Origin: an uncultured Clostridium sp.
GTDB taxonomy: Bacteria; Bacillota; Clostridia; UBA1212; UBA1255
DNA: 20,078 bases
Assembly (NCBI GenBank): GCA_900543695.1
Contig: UQSG01000037.1
Location: 1 to 20,078 of the forward strand
Reading direction: 5' to 3'
The notes under the pieces were generated by a model. It was not told where the DNA came from, did no database searches, and worked only from the letters and a program-made list of their open reading frames with translations. Each line of letters opens with the position of its first letter. Position 1 is the stretch's first letter. Positions 8,061 through 14,336 of this stretch are shown here, piece after piece. The position numbers were made by a program, and so were the translations under genes.

Positions 8061-8805
8061 TGAGATGATTGCCTGTATAATCGCAGGAAACGAGACTGTA
8101 GCGCGTCCCGTTTTCCCGGAGCTGTACGCCGGTACGGCGGGCTTCCGCCCGGTCCGCGTCCGTAAAACCGTGGATATGGCCGTAATAACAGTTTTTTATG
8201 TTGTTTTCTTCAATGCATTGCGTGAAAAGCGTATCTTTCTGCTGCTGGCCGTACGGAGGATAATGCAGAAAAACGATGATTTCCCCGCGCTCTCCTTCGG
8301 GAACCGCGTCTAAGAGTCTATTTGCCTTCTCCAGAGAGCCCCGGAGCCGGCCGGCTTCACGCAGATAGATTTTCTCATCCGTCTGGGCTTTATACTCGCT
8401 GTCGCCCGGGCAAAGCCAGCCGCGCGTTCCGGCGATTGCGCAGATCCTGCCGGAGGAGCGTACGGCAATACTGTCGTTGTAAAGAAAGATCAGGGAAGAA
8501 AACCCGCAGTGCTGCTTCCATTCTTCCATTTTCTTCGATGTAGTCCACCAGAGATCGTGATTCCCTTTTAATAATATTTTCGTCCCCGGCAGCTCGTGGA
8601 GAAACCGGAGATCGGCGGCGGCTTCCTCCGTATGGAGCGCCCAGGAATGATCTCCCGGCAGAACGACGAAGTCCTCCTGCCGCACCTGAGAAATCCAATC
8701 TGCTCTGATTTCTTCCTCGTGATTTTTCCAGGCGCCGCCAAAAATATTCATCGGCTTGTCCGCAGCAAAGGACAGATGAAGATCGGAAACCGTGAAGATT
8801 GCCAT
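8044..8805 (-). CDS. calcineurin-like metallophosphoesterase
   Basis: This 253-residue protein has the dimetal phosphoesterase signature in order: SDLHLS (residues 7-12), GDHSW (51-55), GNHDLWW (81-87), HYPPYG, and GHIHG near residue 205. It hydrolyses some phosphoester; the substrate cannot be told. The metal set looks complete. Relatives usually read GDISWA where this one has GDHSWA, a conservative position next to the metal aspartate. The ATG overlaps the uvrC stop by one base (TGATG) and has a strong AAGGAGGAG site inside the end of uvrC. The two are therefore one minus-strand operon. The 3' end overlaps the lipid-kinase gene by 17 nt, leaving no room for a terminator between them. Confidence 0.92.
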   Translation of the reverse strand: MAIFTVSDLHLSFAADKPMNIFGGAWKNHEEEIRADWISQVRQEDFVVLPGDHSWALHTEEAAADLRFLHELPGTKILLKGNHDLWWTTSKKMEEWKQHCGFSSLIFLYNDSIAVRSSGRICAIAGTRGWLCPGDSEYKAQTDEKIYLREAGRLRGSLEKANRLLDAVPEGERGEIIVFLHYPPYGQQQKDTLFTQCIEENNIKNCYYGHIHGFTDADRAEARRTGVQLRENGTRYSLVSCDYTGNHLIRIAE

Positions 8806-10694
8806 CAGGTCTCCTCCTTATGGAAGTATGCATATATGCTCGCGGCGCTTGCGGCGCTGATTCCCTTCACCTCTGCAAGCTGCTCTGCGGTTGCCTTCCG
8901 GATTGCGGCAAGGGAACCGAAATGCTTTAGAAGCGCAAATTTGCGCTTTTCTCCAATGGAAGGAATCTGATCCAGCTCCGAGAGGCGGTATCTTTTCTGC
9001 GTCATTTTCCTGTTCTGCTGGATGGCAAACCGATGCGCCTCGTTCTGGATGGCGCTGATCAGTCTCCAGAGCTCAATATGATTCCGGAGCACGAGCTCCC
9101 TGTAGCCGCCTCTGTTTTCTATCAGCGGATGCCTGCGCTCAGTGAATGCGCCTACGAGGGAACGCGTCCGATGCTTGTCGTCTTTGACCATCCCGTAAAC
9201 CGGAATACGAATTCCCTTTTCCTGCAGCACGGTTTCTGCGGCGGCGACCTGGCCCGCCCCGCCGTCTACCAGGATCAGATCGGGAAGCGCTTTAAAGCCC
9301 TCGCGGTTTTCTTCATAAGCGGCAAACCGCCTGCGGAGCGCCTCCTGCATCGAGCCGACGTCGTTTCGCTGCCGGATTTCCTTCATATTGAAATTTTTAT
9401 ATGCCTTTTTATATGGAAGACCGTTTACAAACACGATCAGCGACGCATTGATTTCGCTGTCGCCGGTATTTGAGATATCGTAGGCCTCGATCCTTGCCGG
9501 GAGCTTTTCCAAAGCAAGCGCTTCCTGTAGAATTTCAAGCGCTTTCTGTTCCCTGCCGTCGCCGCCGGGCGCGGAGGCCTGATTTGCCAGCGCGATTCCG
9601 GCGTTCATTCGAACCATTTCAACGAGTTTTTTTTTGCTGCCTCGCTGCGGAGTGATGAGCTCGCATTTCGCACCGCGCAGACCGGAAAGCCACGTCTGCA
9701 GAAATTCCTGCTCTTCCCGTTCTGCGTCGCTGTCCAGGCGGCACTGAATATAGATTCTGGGCGGAATCATATAATTTTCCGCGTAAAATTGCTTGATGAA
9801 GCTGCCCATAATCGCCTCGTCGCTGTCTGCCGCCGCCCCTTCAAAAATAAAGTATTCTCTTCCAACAACGCTGCCTCCCCGGATAAAAAATACCTGCAGG
9901 CAGGCGTCGACATCATTTTTTTCGATAGCGGCCGCGTCGAAATCGTCCTCCGATACGGAGACGATTTTCTGCTTTTCTTCAATCATGCGGACGGCTTTTA
10001 TTTTTTCGCGGTATACGGCGGCCTGCTCGAAATCGAGCGCGTCTGCGGCCTCCAGCATCTTCCCGCGCAGCTTTTGCTCCAGGTCTTCGAGATGACCGTT
10101 CAGAAACGCGAGGACGTCCTGTGTCATCGCGGCGTATTCTTCCTCTGAAATTTTACCGCAGCAGGGGCCCTTGCAGAGCCCCATATGATAATTCAGACAT
10201 GGTCTGAGCACGGCTCCGGGCCGAAGCTTCTTGCTGCAGGGCCGAAGCGGCAGGATCGCTTTGATTGCCTCCAGCGTGGTGTTTACGGCCCAGGTGCTGT
10301 GATATGGGCCGAAATATTTGCTGCCGTCCTTCTGGACGCTTCTTGCAAGCGTAACGCGCGGAAACGCCTCGGAAAGCGTGACTTTGATATAAGGATATCC
10401 CTTGTCGTCTTTCAGCAAAACGTTATATTTGGGCTTGTATTTCTTGATGAGATTATTCTCTAAAAGCAGCGCTTCGTATTCGCTGTCGCATACGATATAT
10501 TCAAAGCGTGCAATTTGCGAAATCATAACCGTGATTCTGTCGCTGTGCGGCGTATTCTGGAAATAAGAGCGCACCCTGTTTTTCAGAACACGCGCTTTTC
10601 CGACATAAAGCACGGCATCTTCGCTGTTTCGCATGATATATACGCCGGGCTTTTCCGGCAGCTTTTTTAAATCTTCCCGTATGGTATCGTTCAT
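8805..10694 (-). CDS. uvrC: excinuclease ABC subunit C
   Basis: UvrC makes both incisions flanking DNA damage in nucleotide-excision repair after UvrA/UvrB loading. The GIY-YIG nuclease domain lies at residues 13-46 (KPGVYIM, LYVGKARVLKNRVRSYF), for the 3' cut. A UVR helical hairpin for UvrB contact lies at about 202-237, then the RNase H-like domain (ISNTGDSE, LILVDGGAGQV). Helix-hairpin-helix motifs close the protein (IPSIGEKRKFALLKHFGS, VKGISAASA). Cysteines 153, 166, 174 and 178 match the spacing of the iron-sulfur cluster ligands reported in E. coli UvrC. At 629 residues it is normal size. The start ATG has only a weak GGACGAAG in front of it. A better-placed GGGAG precedes another ATG 19 nt upstream in a different frame. 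Confidence 0.96.
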   Translation of the reverse strand: MNDTIREDLKKLPEKPGVYIMRNSEDAVLYVGKARVLKNRVRSYFQNTPHSDRITVMISQIARFEYIVCDSEYEALLLENNLIKKYKPKYNVLLKDDKGYPYIKVTLSEAFPRVTLARSVQKDGSKYFGPYHSTWAVNTTLEAIKAILPLRPCSKKLRPGAVLRPCLNYHMGLCKGPCCGKISEEEYAAMTQDVLAFLNGHLEDLEQKLRGKMLEAADALDFEQAAVYREKIKAVRMIEEKQKIVSVSEDDFDAAAIEKNDVDACLQVFFIRGGSVVGREYFIFEGAAADSDEAIMGSFIKQFYAENYMIPPRIYIQCRLDSDAEREEQEFLQTWLSGLRGAKCELITPQRGSKKKLVEMVRMNAGIALANQASAPGGDGREQKALEILQEALALEKLPARIEAYDISNTGDSEINASLIVFVNGLPYKKAYKNFNMKEIRQRNDVGSMQEALRRRFAAYEENREGFKALPDLILVDGGAGQVAAAETVLQEKGIRIPVYGMVKDDKHRTRSLVGAFTERRHPLIENRGGYRELVLRNHIELWRLISAIQNEAHRFAIQQNRKMTQKRYRLSELDQIPSIGEKRKFALLKHFGSLAAIRKATAEQLAEVKGISAASAASIYAYFHKEET

Positions 10695-10733
10695 CTTCGT
10701 CCGCTTGCCGCATTTTGCTCCCTTTCACGGCAC

Positions 10734-10762
10734 AGTATAACACAAATTTCCGTATAAGAAAA
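10734..10762 (-). promoter_or_regulatory. promoter of the uvrC operon
   Basis: On the minus strand an extended -10 (TGT TATACT, box at 10739-10734) is preceded at 17 bp by TTTTCT (10762-10757), a weak -35 that the TG extension could compensate. It lies back to back with the divergent promoter beginning at 10769. Confidence 0.5.
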
Positions 10763-10768
10763 TGTATA

Positions 10769-10797
10769 TTGACATTCAAGCCGTTATCCTGAATAAT
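10769..10797 (+). promoter_or_regulatory. promoter of the GH99-like lipoprotein gene
   Basis: A perfect -35 TTGACA (10769-10774), a 17-bp spacer and AATAAT (10792-10797) are visible. A start near 10804 gives a leader of about 32 nt with GGAGAGG at 10816-10822 before the ATG at 10836. The -35 boxes of this and the uvrC promoter are 6 bp apart, so one bound regulator could affect both. Confidence 0.65.
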
Positions 10798-10835
10798 AAG
10801 AGTAATATTTTACCCGGAGAGGATTTTGGGAATCG

Positions 10836-12023
10836 ATGAGAAAAGTAAAAACTGCCGCGTTTTTTTTGCTTGTCTGCATGCTGCTTGCAGGAGCTTCCTG
10901 TACGGAGAAGGAGTCTGGTCTTATGAAAAGAGAAGAATACATAGAACATCTGGCGGAAAAGTATAAAGAGTATACGGAAGTGGAGTATGGACTTGATATC
11001 ACGAAAAAAACCGACGTGATATCGATCTGCTATTCAACCTGGTTTACGAGAATTCTGGGGAAAGATACGAAAAATCCCAATCCTCCGAATATAACGGAGA
11101 TCCTGGCGGGAAATCAGGAGTGGGGAGGCTTATATCAGTTCCATTATTGGGCGAAGCCCGCGCTCGGATATTATAAAAGCCATGATAAAGACGTGATCCG
11201 GACGCATATGACGCAGCTTGCCGACGCGGGAGTGGATTTTATTATAATTGACAACACCAACGCGTCCGCAGGCTGGCTCGAAACCAACGATTGGGAGCTT
11301 TTTATTACGCTTCCGTGCGAGGCGATTCTGGATACGATTCTGGAAATGCGCTCCGAGGGATTGAAAACGCCGTATGTGGTTTTCTGGAGCGGCGTGAAGC
11401 CGGAGTTCGGCTGGACCGTTGTCAACGAGACGTATGAACAGTTCCTGTCGCAGGAAAAATGGAAGGACTGCTTCGTATATTGGGAGGGAAAGCCGTTTAT
11501 GATCACGACCGATCTGGCAGAAAATGCTCCGGAGCATCTGACGCTCCGGAAGATGTGGGGCCTGAAGGCACAGCCGGAGGAAGGCGTCTGGAGCTTTTTG
11601 GACATTAAAAACATGCCGAATCCGGACGCGGATGGATATACGGAGCAGATGTGCGTCTGCACCGCCGCGCAGGAAACCTATATGTCGCTTCCGACGGCGC
11701 ATGGCAGGAATCACGGGATCTTCCTGTATACGCAGTGGTATAACGCATTTCAGAACAGACCGAAGGTCGTTACCGTCACATGGTGGAATGAGTGGGCAGC
11801 GCAGCGCTTTGAAGAAAATGGAAATAATCTTTTTGTAGATAATTATACGCAGGAATACAGCCGGGATATCGAGCCGATGGAGGGCGGACACGGAGATCAG
11901 TATTATCAGTGGCTGAAAGAATATATCCGGGCGTACCGCGCTTTGGAGGAATGCCCGGTTCTGGTGGAGCCCGGCTATGAAAACGAAGCGGCCGCGGCCG
12001 TGGAACCGGCACAGCAGGATTGA
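10836..12023 (+). CDS. secreted GH99/WbsX-like TIM-barrel protein, probable lipoprotein
   Basis: This 395-residue protein has a signal peptide ending LLAGASC, with Cys22 as probable lipid-anchored residue; Gly at -3 is not ideal for a lipobox. The mature part shows HYWAKPALGYYKSHDKDVIRTH, then QLADAGVDFIIIDNTNA, and late VTWWNEWAAQRF. A barrel strand ending FIIIDNTN and a WNEW motif are typical of the glycoside hydrolase 71/99-like and WbsX-like families, which act on mannosides or other glycans. I infer an extracytoplasmic glycan-active enzyme, but whether it is catalytic and on what is open. The C-terminal tail is Ala/Glu-rich and probably disordered. It has its own promoter and is monocistronic, since the nfeD promoter starts 3 nt after its stop. 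No sugar transporter is nearby. Confidence 0.8.
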   Translation: MRKVKTAAFFLLVCMLLAGASCTEKESGLMKREEYIEHLAEKYKEYTEVEYGLDITKKTDVISICYSTWFTRILGKDTKNPNPPNITEILAGNQEWGGLYQFHYWAKPALGYYKSHDKDVIRTHMTQLADAGVDFIIIDNTNASAGWLETNDWELFITLPCEAILDTILEMRSEGLKTPYVVFWSGVKPEFGWTVVNETYEQFLSQEKWKDCFVYWEGKPFMITTDLAENAPEHLTLRKMWGLKAQPEEGVWSFLDIKNMPNPDADGYTEQMCVCTAAQETYMSLPTAHGRNHGIFLYTQWYNAFQNRPKVVTVTWWNEWAAQRFEENGNNLFVDNYTQEYSRDIEPMEGGHGDQYYQWLKEYIRAYRALEECPVLVEPGYENEAAAAVEPAQQD

Positions 12024-12025
12024 TT

Positions 12026-12054
12026 TTGAAACAGGCGGACGTTTATGTTATAAT
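12026..12054 (+). promoter_or_regulatory. promoter of the nfeD-SPFH operon
   Basis: TTGAAA (12026-12031), a 17-bp spacer ending TGT and a perfect TATAAT (12049-12054) form a near-consensus promoter with an extended -10. It starts just after the preceding stop codon and predicts a leader of about 26 nt. Confidence 0.8.
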
Positions 12055-12086
12055 GATGGCAGAGCTTTTGCGGAGGTGTGCTCGCA

Positions 12087-12527
12087 GTGGATTTCCTGAT
12101 AGACAATTTATGGGTTTTGTGGCTGATCGTAGGCGCGGTTATGCTGCTGATTGAGGTCAGCACGGCGGCGCTTGTATCGATCTGGTTTGTATTTGCAGCA
12201 GTCCTCACCGCTGTCGTTGCATCGTTTTGGGATAACTTCATTGCACAGGTAATTCTTTTCTTTGTCCTTTCCGGAGCCTTCCTGCTCCTTTTCCGAAATG
12301 TGTATAAAAAGAAGCTGCAGAATGGGAAGGCTTCAGACGTGTCGGATTATTCGCTGCTCGGGAAAACGGCGACCGTTTCGGAGACCGTTACGCCGTACGA
12401 GGGAAAGGTGCTGGTCGGAGACGTTTTCTGGCGCGCCGTGAGTGAAGACGGGACAGAGCTCCCGAAGGGCACAGTTGTCTCGATCACCGGACAGGATGGC
12501 ACCACATTGAAAGTGAAAGCAAAATGA
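12087..12527 (+). CDS. NfeD-family membrane protein
   Basis: This 146-residue short-form NfeD has three hydrophobic helices in the first 70 residues (LWVLWLIVGAVMLLIEV, VSIWFVFAAVLTAVVAS, IAQVILFFVLSGAFLLL). They are followed by a soluble C-terminal OB-fold-like domain from about residue 86 (LLGKTATVSETVTPYEGKVLVGD through GTTLKVKAK). NfeD proteins work with SPFH (stomatin/flotillin/QmcA) partners in membrane microdomains and quality control, and the next gene here is such a partner. GTG 12087 is chosen because CGGAGGTG lies about 9 nt upstream; a GTG at 12078 overlaps that site. The pair is 32 nt apart and shares the promoter at 12026. Confidence 0.9.
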   Translation: MDFLIDNLWVLWLIVGAVMLLIEVSTAALVSIWFVFAAVLTAVVASFWDNFIAQVILFFVLSGAFLLLFRNVYKKKLQNGKASDVSDYSLLGKTATVSETVTPYEGKVLVGDVFWRAVSEDGTELPKGTVVSITGQDGTTLKVKAK

Positions 12528-12559
12528 TTTGATTTCAGGAGAGAAAAGGAGTGTTTTAT

Positions 12560-13483
12560 ATGGGACCGTTAGGTTATATTCTCATTGCGGTCGGCGTTGT
12601 CGTCATTATTGCGCTGATCTGCAACATTAAAATCGTTCCGCAGGCAAAGGCGTATGTTATCGAGCGCCTTGGCGGATACCATGCGACGTGGAATACGGGA
12701 GTACATTTTACGGTGCCGATCATCGACCGTGTCGCAAGCAAAATTTCGCTGAAGGAAAACGTCGTGGATTTTCCTCCGCAGCCTGTTATTACAAAGGACA
12801 ACGTTACGATGCAGATCGATACCGTCGTATTCTTCCGGATCCTTGATCCGAAGCAGTATACGTACGGCGTGGAAAGACCGATGATGGCCATTGAGAACCT
12901 GACGGCGACGACGCTCAGGAACATCATTGGGGATCTTGAGCTGGACGCCACGCTGACGTCGCGCGACGTGATTAACTCAAAGATTACACACGTACTGGAC
13001 GAGGCTACGGATCCGTGGGGCATCAAAATTAACAGGGTGGAGCTGAAAAACATCATGCCGCCCAAGGAAATTCAGGATTCCATGGAGAAGCAGATGAAAG
13101 CGGAGCGCGAGCGCCGCGAAAAGATTTTACAGGCGGAGGGCGAAAAGAAATCTGCGATCCTGGTTGCGGAGGGGGAAAAGGAGTCGGCGATTTTAAGAGC
13201 AGAGGCGGAAAAGGAATCTGCGATCCTGCGTGCGGATGCGGCAAAAGAGGCTCTGATCCTCGAAGCGGAGGGAAAGGCTGAGGCAATTCTGAAGGTTCAG
13301 GAGGCAACCGCAAAGGGAATCGCGATGATTAACGAGGCGGCGCCGTCTGATGGAGTCATCCGACTGAAGTCGCTGGAGGCGTTCGAGAAGGCGGCCGACG
13401 GACAGGCGACAAAGATCATTATCCCGTCGGAAATTCAGGGGCTTGCCGGTCTTGCTTCCGGGATCAGCGAGGCGCTGAAATAA
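12560..13483 (+). CDS. SPFH/Band-7 (stomatin/QmcA-like) protein
   Basis: This 307-residue membrane-anchored SPFH protein starts with one N-terminal helix (YILIAVGVVVIIALICNI). The Band-7 domain follows (IVPQAKAYVIERLGGYHATWNTGVHF; VVDFPPQPVITKDNVTMQIDTVVFFRI), with the conserved end WGIKINRVELKNIMPP. A long charged coiled coil has five 11-residue units of the AEGEKESAILR type at 13133-13297. The C terminus (IIPSEIQGLAGLASGISEALK) is typical of QmcA/YbbK proteins. Such proteins form large ring or cage oligomers around membrane proteases or NfeD. ATG 12560 is preferred over GTG 12551 because AAAAGGA lies 9 nt before it. It shares an operon with nfeD, and a terminator begins 62 nt after its stop. 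Confidence 0.94.
   Translation: MGPLGYILIAVGVVVIIALICNIKIVPQAKAYVIERLGGYHATWNTGVHFTVPIIDRVASKISLKENVVDFPPQPVITKDNVTMQIDTVVFFRILDPKQYTYGVERPMMAIENLTATTLRNIIGDLELDATLTSRDVINSKITHVLDEATDPWGIKINRVELKNIMPPKEIQDSMEKQMKAERERREKILQAEGEKKSAILVAEGEKESAILRAEAEKESAILRADAAKEALILEAEGKAEAILKVQEATAKGIAMINEAAPSDGVIRLKSLEAFEKAADGQATKIIIPSEIQGLAGLASGISEALK
13133..13297 (+). repeat. five in-frame 33-bp units encoding 11-residue coiled-coil repeats
   Basis: Within the SPFH gene, five successive 11-residue units read AEGEKKSAILV, AEGEKESAILR, AEAEKESAILR, ADAAKEALILE and AEGKAEAILKV. The DNA units differ at third codon positions, so this is an old, selected protein repeat rather than a recent duplication. An 11-residue period is that of a right-handed (hendecad) coiled coil. 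Confidence 0.8.
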
Positions 13484-13544
13484 AAGCGGAGTTCTCCTGC
13501 TGCGCGGAGGAAAATCCCGCGGAATAAAGAATGGACAGAGAACG

Positions 13545-13576
13545 CGGCATGGCAGTGCTTTCTGCCCTGCCGTTTT
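13545..13576 (+). terminator. intrinsic terminator of the nfeD-SPFH operon
   Basis: The arms CGGCATGGCAG (13545-13555) and CTGCCCTGCCG (13562-13572) pair over 11 positions with one mismatch around a 6-nt loop, followed by TTTT. It ends 2 nt before the -35 box of the tRNA promoter. Confidence 0.7.
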
Positions 13577-13578
13577 CC

Positions 13579-13607
13579 TTGACACGCTGTCGGTTTTGCT
13601 ATATAAT
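13579..13607 (+). promoter_or_regulatory. consensus promoter of tRNA-Ser
   Basis: Perfect TTGACA (13579-13584) and perfect TATAAT (13602-13607) are separated by 17 bp, as expected for a strong stable-RNA promoter. The transcript would carry a 5' leader of about 49 nt to be trimmed by RNase P. Confidence 0.88.
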
Positions 13608-13662
13608 TTGCACGTCTTGGCCGCTGTTTGCCGAGACGGCGGAAGCGGAAATATAATATTTT

Positions 13663-13753
13663 GGAAAGATGGTCGAGCTGGTTTAAGGCACCGGTCTTGA
13701 AAACCGGCGTAGGTTTGCGCCTACCGTGGGTTCGAATCCCACTCTTTCCGCCA
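13663..13753 (+). tRNA. tRNA-Ser (anticodon UGA)
   Basis: The acceptor stem GGAAAGA/TCTTTCC is perfect (13663-13669 with 13743-13749), followed by discriminator G and an encoded CCA at 13751-13753. The anticodon arm CCGGT-CTTGAAA-ACCGG gives anticodon TGA at 13698-13700, reading UCA and related serine codons. A long class II variable arm (GTAGG/CCTAC around TTTGCG) and a T arm GTGGG-TTCGAAT-CCCAC are present, both diagnostic for tRNA-Ser. It has its own promoter and terminator. Confidence 0.96.
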
Positions 13754-13754
13754 C

Positions 13755-13791
13755 GTCGGAGCAAAGTCTGCTTTGCTTCGACTTATTTTTT
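13755..13791 (+). terminator. strong intrinsic terminator of tRNA-Ser
   Basis: GTCGGAGCAAAG (13755-13766) pairs with CTTTGCTTCGAC (13771-13782) over 12 bp with one G-T pair and a TCTG loop. It is followed by TTATTTTTT. It begins one base after the CCA end of the tRNA. Confidence 0.9.
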
Positions 13792-14187
13792 GTCTGCGGC
13801 AGAAAATAAGCCGTACGCCCGCGCCCTTGCTCCTCCTCTTTCGTAAAAAGTCACGCTCGGCTCGCTGTCATTACCAGCTTTTTGCGAGTTCGAGAGTTCA
13901 AATTCCACTGCCGAAATACCGAAAACGCCTTTTTTCTGTGGCTCTCACCGAATTTGTCTGAAAGCTCCGCTGAAATCGAAATTTTCGGCGTTTTATAACA
14001 CGCTGAAACGCATCTGAAAATTCCGGAACCTTCGGTGAGTAAAGTCAAGTTTTTTTTATCTGATATTATCGTTGAGAATGAAAAACAGCGTGCAGGCAGT
14101 TAGACAAGCCTCACAATTACGATATTTTTTGATATAGAATATATTTATTTGTATAATTTATTCATCTGATAAATAAAAACAAAAATA
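13792..14187. other. gene-free stretch with inverted repeats after tRNA-Ser
   Basis: I see no convincing protein gene in this stretch. It holds an imperfect stem (CTCG-G-CTCGC at 13856-13865 with GCGAG-TT-CGAG at 13884-13894). A T-arm-like string GTTCAAATTCCACT follows at about 13896, resembling the 3' part of the tRNA above. Two interleaved inverted repeats (AAAACGCC/GGCGTTTT and CTCACCGAA/TTCGGTGAG) span 13922-14039. From about 14040 the DNA turns strongly AT-rich. It may be relic tRNA or integration-site DNA, or a structured RNA. Confidence 0.4.
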
Positions 14188-14219
14188 TTACAATTATATA
14201 TTGACATATATAATTGTAA
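14188..14219. promoter_or_regulatory. perfect 13-bp inverted repeat over the -35 box (candidate operator)
   Basis: TTACAATTATATA (14188-14200) and its exact reverse complement TATATAATTGTAA (14207-14219) flank TTGACA (14201-14206), the -35 box of the downstream promoter. A dimeric or tetrameric regulator bound here would block RNA polymerase. No regulator gene is present in the window, and I do not recognise the site as that of a known family. Confidence 0.7.
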
Positions 14220-14229
14220 ATTTTATAAT
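14201..14229 (+). promoter_or_regulatory. consensus promoter of the matrixin-like gene
   Basis: Perfect TTGACA (14201-14206), a 17-bp spacer and perfect TATAAT (14224-14229) are visible. The start is near 14236, leaving a leader of about 80 nt before the ATG at 14317. The whole region is AT-rich, but an exact consensus pair at ideal spacing is unlikely by chance. Confidence 0.82.
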
Positions 14230-14336
14230 TAGTACAACTTACAGTCGTATAAATAATATATTTGTGAACGAATAGAAACGTAGGAATATATTATATATTA
14301 ATTGGAGGAGGATAATATGAGAATAAAAACTGTTCA

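Noticed and set aside
13435..13764. Minus-strand open frame containing SGIRTHGRRKPTPVFKTGALNQ
   Set aside because: This is the well-known false protein produced by translating a tRNA-Ser gene antisense; the tRNA and terminators explain the DNA.
13628..13961. Plus-strand open frames across and after tRNA-Ser
   Set aside because: They run through the tRNA and its terminator, lack ribosome sites and show no protein-like pattern.
13792..14187. SRP RNA or tmRNA after tRNA-Ser
   Set aside because: The conserved apical GGAAG-type loop of SRP RNA and the tRNA-like ends of tmRNA are not present.
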